DNA of 64,000 nucleotides from CANNBR01 sp964604015 (GTDB lineage: Bacteria > Babelota > Babeliae > Babelales > CAIQNR01), in NCBI GenBank assembly GCA_964604015.1, contig CAZRXF010000001.1:118496-182495 (forward strand), given 5' to 3'. Position numbers and translations under genes: made by a program. The notes beneath the pieces were generated by a model. The model was not told where the DNA came from. It did no database searches and saw only the letters and a program-made list of their open reading frames with translations. This document shows positions 8,532 to 16,466 of the stretch, one piece after another (position 1 is the first letter of the stretch; each line of letters opens with the position of its first letter).

Positions 8532-9656
8532 TTATGCAGCTGTCGTCGACACCGGCATTACAAGGTAGGTCAGATTGTAGGATTCCTCGTGGCCGGTCTC
8601 AAAAATAATAGGTTTTGATGAAGAGCTGAGGTAGAACTTCAAATTCTCATCGGGAAATACGTTCAAACCACTCAAAAGGTATGGAGCGTAGAACTTAACA
8701 TCAAGATTGTCGCCTTCAAAAGAGGTAAGCCCGATGCGTTCTTCCATCTTGCCGACTTCCTTGTTGTGCAGTGTTACGTCGACAGCATCGGTGGTGAAAC
8801 CAAACGAGGTAGCGATGAATTGACCAGACAGTAAACAGGCAGAACGGCGTAGAGTTTTCACAAGGCTTGAGCGGTCGATAGTTGCTGGTACGAATCCTTT
8901 CTTTTCCAAGATCCCTCGATACTCAGGAAACGCTGGGGCAAGGATCTTTGTAAAGAAGTTGAATGACTCGCCTGAAAAGACCAGTTGATTTCCGCATGTT
9001 CCTAAAAATACGTGCGCTTCTTTAAAATCTTCCAAGATCTTTTTTAGTTCAATAACAGCACGGCGAGGCATTAACCACGTGTGTGGAGTTTCCAAGTGAT
9101 AGCGAGATGTTTTTACTTGAGCAAGGCAATGACCATCAGTGGTAGTCATTGTTAAGGAGTCTTTATCAAGTTCAAGATAGAGCCCATTGAGCGCTGGATT
9201 TGAATTATTCTGCGGGATAAGGAACGCAACTTTATCAAGGAGCATAGAAAGGAATGATGATTCAAGCTGCATAAGGTTTTCAATGCGTTCTGGAAAGGGA
9301 GGGAACTCCTGCGCATCTTTAATATTGAGCGCCAGTTGTACGCTTCCTGCTGAAAGAAGGAGCTGATTTTTTGAGAGCGTAAAGGTGATGTCGCCTTCAA
9401 GTTCGCGTACCAAATCAAAGAGTCGCTTGCCACTTACAAGAAACGATTGAGGCTCAAGAAGAGAGCTTTCTTTCAGTCCGTAACTGGATTGCAGGCTTAT
9501 CTCAAGGTCGGTGCTTTTCAGTACCAGTTCTTTTGGTCCGATATTGCAGAGAATCGATGCAGTTGTTTCAATCGTTGTTCTCTTTGAACAGATTGGCTGC
9601 ATAGAAGAAAGTATCGCCAATAACGATTTCTGCTCAACAACAAATTTTTCAGCCAT
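8532..9656 (-). CDS. dnaN: DNA polymerase III sliding clamp, beta subunit
   Basis: Ring-shaped processivity clamp that tethers polymerase III to DNA. The 374-residue protein has three clamp subdomains and the expected length. Recognisable segments include NGLYLELDKDSLTMTTTDGHCLA in the second domain and the C-terminal YLVMPV segment that forms part of the ligand pocket. The start MAEKFVVEQK follows AAGGAA; an ATG 10 codons upstream is less well placed. A good promoter lies about 95 bases upstream and recF follows immediately. Confidence 0.95.
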   Translation of the reverse strand: MAEKFVVEQKSLLAILSSMQPICSKRTTIETTASILCNIGPKELVLKSTDLEISLQSSYGLKESSLLEPQSFLVSGKRLFDLVRELEGDITFTLSKNQLLLSAGSVQLALNIKDAQEFPPFPERIENLMQLESSFLSMLLDKVAFLIPQNNSNPALNGLYLELDKDSLTMTTTDGHCLAQVKTSRYHLETPHTWLMPRRAVIELKKILEDFKEAHVFLGTCGNQLVFSGESFNFFTKILAPAFPEYRGILEKKGFVPATIDRSSLVKTLRRSACLLSGQFIATSFGFTTDAVDVTLHNKEVGKMEERIGLTSFEGDNLDVKFYAPYLLSGLNVFPDENLKFYLSSSSKPIIFETGHEESYNLTYLVMPVSTTAA

Positions 9657-9751
9657 AACCAGTTCCTTCTTCCTTACCTGCCACATTGACTACAGAACTA
9701 TGCATGTGAATGTTCTGGATGTGACGTACATTTTTCAAAAATAACAGTAAA

Positions 9752-9780
9752 AGTATAGCGAATTTCCTCTACTCTGACAA
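9752..9780 (-). promoter_or_regulatory. Promoter of dnaN-recF
   Basis: Minus-strand TTGTCA (9775-9780), 17-base spacer, TATACT (9752-9757). It leaves a leader of roughly 90 bases before the dnaN start. No DnaA-box-like TTATCCACA sequence is visible nearby. Confidence 0.75.
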
Positions 9781-9804
9781 AGTGTGCTCCATTGTTTGTC
9801 CTGT

Positions 9805-10476
9805 TCATCTTATTCCTAATAGGTGTGCTTTTTCGAGTCGTTGCCAAGCGCGCTGTACATCGTTTTTTGTAATCAGAGTTGTGTAAGGGAAGTAGTGTCG
9901 TAACCCGTGTGTTTGTAGAAGAGCATCGAGCGTAAGATACTCTGAAAGGAGCTTTTTTTCTTGGTGGAGCGTCAAAAGGTTTTTGCGCTGTAAGTGTCGA
10001 CGTCTGCTGCGGTGTAGAGCTAGTTTTTCGTAAAGCGTCTCATCGTCTAAAAGAAGTTCATCATCAGAACACCAGTTGATCCAGGAAGTTGCAGTTTGTG
10101 CAAGGCGATACACTTTGTAGATGACATAGGCGCACAAGAGGTATGAGACCACTCCTAAGCTCAAGGCACCTGAAACTATCGAAAGACCAACATTTTTGAG
10201 GGTAAAACTTTCTGAAAAACCGCGCCATTTTGCAACAAGTGATCCGGAGAGTGAAGAAAACCAAGTCGTTTCTGGTACTACATGAATGGTGCATCCACTA
10301 CCTGCGTTGTCACGCGTGAATTTTAATACTTCAGGAAGCTGTGTGGCAAAGTCGGCAACGGTGAGTGTTGGTGGAGTAGGTTGTGTGCACTCACTGCTGG
10401 CATAACCGAGTAACAAACTGCTAAGAACGAGGATGTTTTTTATCGTAAATAGTGCGCAGATGATCTGTTTCAACAT
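9805..10476 (-). CDS. Membrane protein of unknown function
   Basis: I do not recognise a family. The 223-residue protein starts at MLKQIICALFTIKN, which begins an N-terminal hydrophobic segment or signal peptide ending near GYASSEC. A second membrane segment follows around VGLSIVSGALSLGVVSYLLC. The C-terminal half is charged and helical (HRSRRRHLQRKNLL). An AGGTG element precedes the chosen start, which lies inside the end of xerC, so the genes overlap by 56 bases. It is the last gene of the xerC unit; the dnaN promoter begins just downstream. Confidence 0.6.
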   Translation of the reverse strand: MLKQIICALFTIKNILVLSSLLLGYASSECTQPTPPTLTVADFATQLPEVLKFTRDNAGSGCTIHVVPETTWFSSLSGSLVAKWRGFSESFTLKNVGLSIVSGALSLGVVSYLLCAYVIYKVYRLAQTATSWINWCSDDELLLDDETLYEKLALHRSRRRHLQRKNLLTLHQEKKLLSEYLTLDALLQTHGLRHYFPYTTLITKNDVQRAWQRLEKAHLLGIR

Positions 10477-11332
10477 GTGTATACACCTGGACTGTCTGGA
10501 TGGATTCATGCCCCAAGAGCATTTGAAGCGAACGTAAATTGACCCCTCGCTTAAGAAGATGGGTTGCAAGAGAATGACGCAGTTGATGAGGAGAAAGTGA
10601 GTGAGTCAAACCAGCCTTGTGTACCAGGTCAGTCAAATACAGCCAAAAAGCTTGACGGGTAACAGGGCGGAGCGATCCTGCATGAAAGGTGGGAAAGAGA
10701 ATGGAAGTAACAGAGTGGGTACCTTTTCGGGTGGTAAGGCGAGGGTGGGTTGTCTCAAGATACTTTTTGAGAAGATCCATGACCTGCTCTGGCAGTGGTA
10801 TCAGGCGTTCTTTTCCCCCCTTCCCCTCTACTGTTACGTTGCCTTCTAAAAAATTTACCCGTTCTACGGTCATGCTCACTAGTTCGCTAATGCGCATGCC
10901 TGAACTATACAAAACATAGAGCATCACCCTGTTTCGTATTCCTGCATCTGTTTTTTCTTCTTCTGATGTTGCAAATAATCGTTCGATATCTTCTTCCTGA
11001 GCGTAATGAGGGAGGCGTTTTTCATGGCGCGGAGTAAAAAGTTGTTTGCCAAGATCAGTAAGGCCATGGTGTTGATTGGCATAGGCATAAAATGTTTTGA
11101 GGCATGAAATTTTGCGGGCCATGCTGCGGGCTCCTAACCCACTTTCTTTGAGATATTTGAGAAACCCCTTGAGTTCTTTGTCACCGATTGTTGTAAGTGT
11201 CTGTTTCTCTCTGGCGAGGTACTCTTCATACTGCGCAAGATCACTTACATAAGCCGTAAAGGTATTGCGAGATACTCGTCGTTCGGTTAGCAAAAATCGT
11301 TCGAACCCGGTAAGAATAGTGCGATCATTCAT
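10421..11332 (-). CDS. xerC: Tyrosine recombinase XerC/XerD
   Basis: Site-specific recombinase expected to resolve chromosome dimers at dif. The N-terminal SAM-like DNA-binding domain (about 1-95) is followed by the catalytic domain with the full set of residues: R147 in SSGMRISEL, K171 in EGKGGKERLIPL, H249 and R252 in PHQLRHSLATHLL, H275 in LLGHESIQTVQ and nucleophile Y284 in VYTHVE. The 303-residue length fits a host Xer protein rather than a phage integrase. GGGGAG precedes the ATG. It lies 20 bases downstream of the six-paralogue array, in the same orientation. Whether it is XerC or XerD cannot be settled here. Confidence 0.9.
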   Translation of the reverse strand: MNDRTILTGFERFLLTERRVSRNTFTAYVSDLAQYEEYLAREKQTLTTIGDKELKGFLKYLKESGLGARSMARKISCLKTFYAYANQHHGLTDLGKQLFTPRHEKRLPHYAQEEDIERLFATSEEEKTDAGIRNRVMLYVLYSSGMRISELVSMTVERVNFLEGNVTVEGKGGKERLIPLPEQVMDLLKKYLETTHPRLTTRKGTHSVTSILFPTFHAGSLRPVTRQAFWLYLTDLVHKAGLTHSLSPHQLRHSLATHLLKRGVNLRSLQMLLGHESIQTVQVYTHVETDHLRTIYDKKHPRS

Positions 11333-11352
11333 AGATACTCCCCTCTACCGAG

Positions 11353-11832
11353 TTAAAGATCTGTTTCAAAATGCAAAAAGATGGGAACTATAGCTCCATC
11401 AGGCCTTGTATACTGGTGAACTGGTTGGTGGTGAAATCCACAAAGTGTCGTTCTATGTCCAGATTCACCACTATCAGGGGCAAAAAATGTAGCAATAACT
11501 CTTTCAAAGGCACTATTTTTTGGTTCTTTTTTTCGAAGATATTCGATGAGTTGTGCAAGTGTAACGATTAGTTCGTTTCTTTGTAATAAAACGTCCCCCG
11601 GGAAAAAATCGAAAGGTTTTGTTTTTTCAGGAATGGAGTCTATGCGTCGTCCAAATCCATAAAATGGTCTTCCTACTATCGGTTGAATTCTAATATGAGC
11701 TCCCTCTCGCATCAGGTCCCAATCTTCGCTCATAACCTGTGTGAGAAAATATCCACCTACTGGTTGTGCGGTGGCTGTATGAATGACTCCGGATACAAAA
11801 AGGAATGAAGCAAAACAAAATTTTTTAATCAT
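11353..11832 (-). CDS. Small secreted protein, paralogue array member 6
   Basis: Unknown function, 159 residues. It has signal peptide MIKKFCFASFLFVSGVIHTATA and then a mature domain sharing the pattern of its five upstream neighbours: strands ending in DVLLQRNELIVTLAQLIEYL, a charged linker and a double-Phe block VIATFFAPDSGESG. It is the most divergent member and has a longer tail after the FF block. Its ATG overlaps the stop of the preceding gene by 4 bases (ATGA). xerC follows 20 bases downstream. Confidence 0.65.
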   Translation of the reverse strand: MIKKFCFASFLFVSGVIHTATAQPVGGYFLTQVMSEDWDLMREGAHIRIQPIVGRPFYGFGRRIDSIPEKTKPFDFFPGDVLLQRNELIVTLAQLIEYLRKKEPKNSAFERVIATFFAPDSGESGHRTTLCGFHHQPVHQYTRPDGAIVPIFLHFETDL

Positions 11833-12320
11833 GACGTTTTTTTCCTTTTTATTCGCGCCGTGAAAAGGATACTTGCTTCTTTTCCCTCTTTGGATGCCAT
11901 TTCGTACATGCCACGGTAGTCAAACTTGGTGAGCGTTGAGTCGTTGTGAAAAAAAAGTTCTTTAACGATTTCAAACTCAGGTCCGTGTCCGATTTGATCT
12001 GCGCTTTTTCCTAAAAGTCTGAGAAAATGGGTAAGTGACATTGCGATTTTTTTACCGGGCAATTTAAAAAAGACTTGTTCAGAGGAGTAGATAAGGGGAG
12101 CCCCATTTGGTCTTTCCACCCGTATCCTTACCGTGTCAGGTCCTAATTCGCAGTCACGACGTTGTTGTATTTTTGGTTCACACTCGTCTGAGAAAACGGC
12201 TACCTTTTTGAGGAGGTGTTGTTCTATCGCTAGTCTTTCGTTTGCAGTGTACATTGGTGCAGGAAAAAGAAAGATGCACAGAAGAAGCCCTGTGCGATAC
12301 GTCATCATGCTGTTTTTCAT
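11829..12320 (-). CDS. Small secreted protein, paralogue array member 5
   Basis: Unknown function, 163 residues. The start MKNSMMTYRTGLLLCIFLF overlaps the upstream gene by 4 bases (ATGA), which I prefer over a start 13 codons further up. A signal peptide is followed by a core with VFFKLPGKKIAMSLTHFLRL and FFHNDSTLTKFDYRGMYEM, the clearest version of the family motif. The C-terminus is basic (ARIKRKKTS). No catalytic motif is visible. Confidence 0.65.
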   Translation of the reverse strand: MKNSMMTYRTGLLLCIFLFPAPMYTANERLAIEQHLLKKVAVFSDECEPKIQQRRDCELGPDTVRIRVERPNGAPLIYSSEQVFFKLPGKKIAMSLTHFLRLLGKSADQIGHGPEFEIVKELFFHNDSTLTKFDYRGMYEMASKEGKEASILFTARIKRKKTS

Positions 12321-12907
12321 GATGGGTGAACAGATGAAGGGGGTACAAAAAAGAGCCATATACTATCTCCTGCAAGGCTGTTTTCTACTCGATAACCACG
12401 TATCGAGGAGTATGAAAGATTTTGTAACGTTCTGTCACCATTAAAAAAAAGTTTTATGATCTGTTCAATGAAAGGACCTCCTGTTTCTGGTTCAGGAATC
12501 GGTCCACCGAGAAGATATTCATAGATGAGCCTGAGTGGAACAACCTGTCCCTGTCCTATCGGAAAATGAATGAGGTGTGAAGTCAGAGAAACGCGGAAAG
12601 GCTGTGTGATGGTGCGGTGAAGGTGACTGTCTCGGGAAACAGTACCTTCTGGGCCGGAGGTAAAACCGAGTCCCTCAAGGCCGGGTTGTAACAAAATGTA
12701 AGGTGTGAAATTTCCGAGACATATTGAAAAACTTCCTTTGATTTGAGTGGCAGGAGCGACAATAGAAAAGACGTCTGTATTGAATTCAACAGGCATTCCC
12801 CAACCATTATATTCGCCTGTCCAATCGGGTAATACTATTTCGTTATTAGGAACTCCTGAATGCGCTATAAAGCATATCAAAAAGATTACGTACCATTGCT
12901 TTTTCAT
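12317..12907 (-). CDS. Small secreted protein, paralogue array member 4
   Basis: Unknown function, 196 residues. It begins with signal peptide MKKQWYVIFLICFIAHSG. It is closest to the next gene upstream (12904-13479): both contain G-S/N-FSI/L-LG, a GLEGLGF or GFQGIGF turn, VPLRLIYEYL or VPLTVVHAHV, and FFNGDRTLQNLSYSSIRGY or FFNGPNDLSSCSYSNVLGY near the C-terminus. The ATG overlaps the upstream stop by 4 bases. Confidence 0.65.
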   Translation of the reverse strand: MKKQWYVIFLICFIAHSGVPNNEIVLPDWTGEYNGWGMPVEFNTDVFSIVAPATQIKGSFSICLGNFTPYILLQPGLEGLGFTSGPEGTVSRDSHLHRTITQPFRVSLTSHLIHFPIGQGQVVPLRLIYEYLLGGPIPEPETGGPFIEQIIKLFFNGDRTLQNLSYSSIRGYRVENSLAGDSIWLFFVPPSSVHPS

Positions 12908-13479
12908 ACTTGTTTTTCCCCCAGTTTTTTAATCTTTGGATACAGGAGTACATAAAAATCAGATGGTCTTGTCGAATTTTGATCGCGGTACCCAAGAACA
13001 TTTGAATAGGAACAACTACTCAAGTCGTTTGGTCCATTAAAAAATTGTTGGATTACAAGATCAGCCAAGGGATCTTTCTGCCCTTTTACATGGGCGTGAA
13101 CTACTGTGAGTGGTACCAAGTAAGATGTTCCAACGCTATCAACAAAGTTATCGACAAAAAAGAGTATGTTCTCTGGATCAAGATCAAAGGTGAAAGCGTC
13201 TCCTGTAAGCTGCAGTTTAGAGTCAACCGTACGCAGTTGCCCTTCGCGCGTTACAAAACCGATGCCTTGAAAGCCGGTGCGCATTGTTATCTGTGGTTTA
13301 TCGCCGAGAGAAAGGGAGAAATTCCCTCGTAGCTGGAATAATGTATAAATCAGCCCACTGGGGAATTGAACTGTTTTTCCAGCAATTGTCGCATAGTCTG
13401 AAGGATCACCAAGGTGCATGAATGCAGAAAGTTGGACCTGGGCTAGAAAAAAAACAAACAGCAGTGATTTTTTTGGCAT
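12904..13479 (-). CDS. Small secreted protein, paralogue array member 3
   Basis: Unknown function, 191 residues. Signal peptide MPKKSLLFVFFLAQVQLSAF. Like member 4 it carries an extra N-terminal strand region (FSLSLGDKPQITMRTGFQG) before the shared core, and ends with the FFNGPNDLSSCSY block and a basic tail. These two look like a more recent duplication within the array. Confidence 0.65.
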   Translation of the reverse strand: MPKKSLLFVFFLAQVQLSAFMHLGDPSDYATIAGKTVQFPSGLIYTLFQLRGNFSLSLGDKPQITMRTGFQGIGFVTREGQLRTVDSKLQLTGDAFTFDLDPENILFFVDNFVDSVGTSYLVPLTVVHAHVKGQKDPLADLVIQQFFNGPNDLSSCSYSNVLGYRDQNSTRPSDFYVLLYPKIKKLGEKQV

Positions 13480-13494
13480 AGAGGCCCTTCAGCT

Positions 13495-13932
13495 TTATTG
13501 GCGGCCAGTAAACAAAACACACCGTGGAGAGCCATCAAAATTTTCCACGTTAAAAATCTGGAAATAATCAAAGTTGTTCCTTACGTACTCCTCGACGCTT
13601 TCGCCTGCTTGTCGTTCCTTGTTTTTGAAAAAGAGACGTTTAGCCTGATGAGACTTTTCTGTTTCCTTGTTTTGTTGTGCTGAGTGCATAAAAGCACAAA
13701 GCGTAAGAGCACTATTTTTTGAAATTTGTAGAAGAATGGCTCCAGGTGGATAGAAAAGTTCAGCGCCATTAGCCTTCGTTGCTGTTATGCCTATTTGATT
13801 ATTCCAGATCTTCATTTGGCAAAGGGCAAAGGTACCATTTATACGCCAGCCAACCTCTTGTTGAACTTCTGGAGCCTGTGCGGCATAAGCACTTGCTGAA
13901 ACGAGAGCGAAAAAAAACAAAAATTTTTTCAT
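13495..13932 (-). CDS. Small secreted protein, paralogue array member 2
   Basis: Unknown function, 145 residues, the shortest member. Signal peptide MKKFLFFFALVSASAYA is clear. The core has AILLQISKNSALTLCAFMHSA followed by a charged linker and RLFFKNKERQ, matching the FF block but with NG replaced by KN. It lies 15 bases upstream of member 3 and 35 bases downstream of member 1. Confidence 0.65.
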   Translation of the reverse strand: MKKFLFFFALVSASAYAAQAPEVQQEVGWRINGTFALCQMKIWNNQIGITATKANGAELFYPPGAILLQISKNSALTLCAFMHSAQQNKETEKSHQAKRLFFKNKERQAGESVEEYVRNNFDYFQIFNVENFDGSPRCVLFTGRQ

Positions 13933-13967
13933 GTACTAACCTTTAATTTTAAAATGGCACAGCCGGA

Positions 13968-14456
13968 TTATTTTCGCGCTCGCCTCTTTTCTGTTTTCTT
14001 TGCGGCAAAAACAATACCTGGTTTATCTGAATTGTCTAGATCGGCTATAAAAGCAGCCCTAAAAAAGAATTCTTTACATGCACTCTCAGAAGTATTCCCA
14101 TTAAAAAAGGATGTAGCAATTGTAGAGAAATGTGGATTTCGTTCTTCGTTGCGAGTCATAACAAGATGCGTGAAATACAAAAGAGACATAACTTCACTAG
14201 ATCTGGGAATTTTTAAAAAAACTATGTCGGCATCGCAGATGAGTGGATCTTTACGGGGTCGCGTAATTCTAATGAAAAAGGCATAGGGCTGGGATTTTTT
14301 GTATGTCGTTCGTTGTTCCATCGTGACAACATGGCCTTCGGGAAGTTCTTCTCGCAGCAGGACACCGCGGCGTTCCTCTTGGTGCGAATTGGCTGGATGG
14401 CAATCGACGGTGGACGACAAGAAAAGTATGAGCAATGATCGCCGCACAGTCTTCAT
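13968..14456 (-). CDS. Small secreted protein, paralogue array member 1
   Basis: Unknown function, 162 residues. The start MKTVRRSLLILFLSSTVDC follows a strong AGGAAAGG site; an ATG 17 codons upstream lacks one. The core contains DIVFLKIPRSSEVMSLLYFTHLV and ATSFFNGNTSESACKEF, aligning well with member 5. A basic tail (KKTEKRRARK) ends the protein. It is the first gene of the array and follows the csaA remnant by about 75 bases, so it may be read from the proS promoter. Confidence 0.65.
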   Translation of the reverse strand: MKTVRRSLLILFLSSTVDCHPANSHQEERRGVLLREELPEGHVVTMEQRTTYKKSQPYAFFIRITRPRKDPLICDADIVFLKIPRSSEVMSLLYFTHLVMTRNEERNPHFSTIATSFFNGNTSESACKEFFFRAAFIADLDNSDKPGIVFAAKKTEKRRARK

Positions 14457-14594
14457 TAAAAAACCTTTCCTAAAAAAGAAAACACCCTCAGTGTAAGGCG
14501 TTTTCAAGCAAACGAAAAGAACTTTTAACTACTAGAACAGCTTTTTTCCATTGGGAACGCGTGGTGCAACGGTGACCAAACACACCGCTCCTTC

Positions 14595-14870
14595 TTAATC
14601 AGGAAATCCGACGAGTAAAAATTGTGAAAGAAAGCCGGCAATATTTTTTTCACCAAGGTTGATACAGCCGACAATTGATCTCCCTAGCAATGTTTCTGGT
14701 GTGTAATGAACAGTCACTTGTGCGGATGTTTGCAGTACGCCAATTTCAGGACCAAAATCTGCCCACACTTTATAAGCGGGCTTTTTTGCACGGGGAAAAT
14801 CTTCAACCTTAATAACTGTTCCTGAGCGCAGCTCGACCTGTTCAAATTCTTCGTAGGTTATTGTTTTCAT
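14595..14870 (-). CDS. csaA: CsaA-like tRNA-binding-fold protein, closed early by an in-frame TAA
   Basis: CsaA is a small dimeric OB-fold protein with chaperone and export-related activity that resembles the tRNA-binding domain of MetRS. The start MKTITYEEFEQVELRSGTV follows GAAGGAA and lies 10 bases after proS. The core KPAYKVWADFGPEIGVLQTSAQ and NLGEKNIAGFLSQFLLVGFPD is typical. The frame stops with TAA at 14595-14597, giving 91 residues, but the same frame continues for 20 codons reading EGAVCLVTVAPRVPNGKKLF before TAG at 14532. That is the normal CsaA C-terminus, and the combined length of about 111 matches the family. So this is a nonsense mutation, a sequencing error, or readthrough. 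Confidence 0.85.
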   Translation of the reverse strand: MKTITYEEFEQVELRSGTVIKVEDFPRAKKPAYKVWADFGPEIGVLQTSAQVTVHYTPETLLGRSIVGCINLGEKNIAGFLSQFLLVGFPD

Positions 14871-14880
14871 AAAGGTTCCT

Positions 14881-16296
14881 TCAATAGGATCGAGCGACAA
14901 TACAATCTGTTTTACTTGGTTTTTGGCAGACGCCACAGACAGAACATTGTTTTTCCTGTAGCAGGCAACGAACAGAGAGCTTATGGTTTTTCAGCTCAGC
15001 TTCACAGGAGCGTTCGCCACAGAACCCAGTTTGTATGAAATTCCATTCAGAAGCGGTGATAATTGCATCAAGGTTATGCTGTACCACTTTCATGGTTTCA
15101 AGTCGTTTTTTTGCGCGTTCAAAAAGTTCTGTTTGAAGGGTGTTGAGTTTTTCAAAAATTATACGACCAATTCCTTGCAAAGGTGTGGGGGTTTTTATCG
15201 AACTAATGCGGTCGGTCATAATAACTTGGTCTTGTGCCAGATCGCGAGGCCCTATTTCCAGGCGAAGTGGTACCCCTTTCAATTCCCAATGATAAAATTT
15301 ATTTCCCGGTGTTTTTTGGTCATCTTCGTCAATATGCACTCGTACTTTGTCGTGGAGTTCATCTTTGATTTTTTGAGCAGCTAAAAGTACTTCTTCTCGC
15401 TCAGTTTCCGTTTTGTAAATAGGAATGATGACTACTTGGATTGGTGCGATACGGGGAGGAAGCACGAGCCCTTTGATATCACCGTGACTCATGATAAGTG
15501 CACCGACAAGACGGGTTGTGGTTCCCCAGCTGGTGAGCCATGGGTAGGCAAGATCACCCTCTTTTGTCTGGAACTTCATTTCAAACGCATGCGCAAAACT
15601 TTGTGAAAGCAAGTGAGAGGTTCCCATCTGGAGTGCCTTACCGTCCGGCATAAATCCTTCAAAGGTGTACGTGGTTACAGCACCTGGGAACTTTTCCCCT
15701 TCTGACTTTTTACCGGTAATCACGGGAATCGCGAGGTAATTTTCAGCAAGATCTTTGTAGATACTGAGCATCATCAGGACTTCATCGAGCGCCTCTTTTT
15801 CCGTTGCGTGAGCGGTGTGCCCTTCTTGCCAAAAGAACTCAGATGTTCGTAAAAATGCGCGTGGTCTCATTTCCCAACGGACCACGTTGGCCCATTGGTT
15901 AATCAAAAGAGGCAAATCGCGGTAGGAACGTATCCATTGAGCAAACATGTGATGAATAATCGTCTCTGATGTTGGACGTACGACCAATGGTTCGGCAAGT
16001 TGCTTTCCCCCTGCGTGGGTTACTACCGCAAGCTCAGGTGCAAAGCCTTCAACGTGCTCAGCTTCTTTTTTCAGGAATGATTCAGGAATTAAAAGCGGGA
16101 ACATCGCATTTTTATGCCCCGTGTCTTTAATTTTTTTATCAAGAACTCCCTTTATCGTCTCCCAAATCTCACACCCATAGGGGCGGATTACCATGCATCC
16201 TCGTACGGGGGCATTATCAGCCAATTCTGCTTGGTGAATTACCTCTTGATACCATTCGGCAAGGTTTGTTTTTGGATCTGGGAGTCTGTTGCTCAT
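14881..16296 (-). CDS. proS: Prolyl-tRNA synthetase, short (type 3, archaeal/eukaryotic-like) form
   Basis: Charges tRNA-Pro in the cytoplasm. The 471 residues lack the large editing insertion of the long bacterial form and match the short type: motif 1 region around VRGCMVIRPYGCEIWE, motif 2 NVVRWEMRPRAFLRTSEFFWQEGHTAH, an anticodon-binding domain starting near APIQVVIIP, and a C-terminal domain with clustered cysteines (GFCGERSCE and CSVCGVC) ending in -SY. AAGGA precedes the ATG. It has a readable promoter and is followed by csaA after 10 bases. Confidence 0.95.
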   Translation of the reverse strand: MSNRLPDPKTNLAEWYQEVIHQAELADNAPVRGCMVIRPYGCEIWETIKGVLDKKIKDTGHKNAMFPLLIPESFLKKEAEHVEGFAPELAVVTHAGGKQLAEPLVVRPTSETIIHHMFAQWIRSYRDLPLLINQWANVVRWEMRPRAFLRTSEFFWQEGHTAHATEKEALDEVLMMLSIYKDLAENYLAIPVITGKKSEGEKFPGAVTTYTFEGFMPDGKALQMGTSHLLSQSFAHAFEMKFQTKEGDLAYPWLTSWGTTTRLVGALIMSHGDIKGLVLPPRIAPIQVVIIPIYKTETEREEVLLAAQKIKDELHDKVRVHIDEDDQKTPGNKFYHWELKGVPLRLEIGPRDLAQDQVIMTDRISSIKTPTPLQGIGRIIFEKLNTLQTELFERAKKRLETMKVVQHNLDAIITASEWNFIQTGFCGERSCEAELKNHKLSVRCLLQEKQCSVCGVCQKPSKTDCIVARSY

Positions 16297-16336
16297 GAGA
16301 GTCCTTATGTTAAGCGTTTAGTTTTACTGGTCTGTC

Positions 16337-16365
16337 AGTATACGGACCCTGCAGGTTTTTGTAAA
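16337..16365 (-). promoter_or_regulatory. Promoter of proS
   Basis: Minus-strand TTTACA (16360-16365), 17-base spacer, TATACT (16337-16342), about 40 bases before the proS start. It may also drive csaA and the secreted-paralogue array, since no terminator was seen between them. Confidence 0.75.
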
Positions 16366-16466
16366 AAAGAGCTTACGTAAAGGCCTGTAGATTGCGTATT
16401 TGCTGTACTGTGCTACGCTTTGGCGGCAAAAACGTAAGACACCATAACGAAAGTGAGAAAGTGCAC

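Noticed and set aside
8532..9804. Replication origin next to dnaN
   Set aside because: No DnaA boxes or AT-rich unwinding repeats were seen and dnaA is absent.
10421..11332. Phage or element integrase
   Set aside because: Length and domain layout fit a host Xer protein, and no attachment site or other mobile genes are adjacent.
14595..14597. Stop-codon reassignment to explain the csaA TAA
   Set aside because: TAA is used as a normal terminator by many other genes here, for example dnaN and dnaK.
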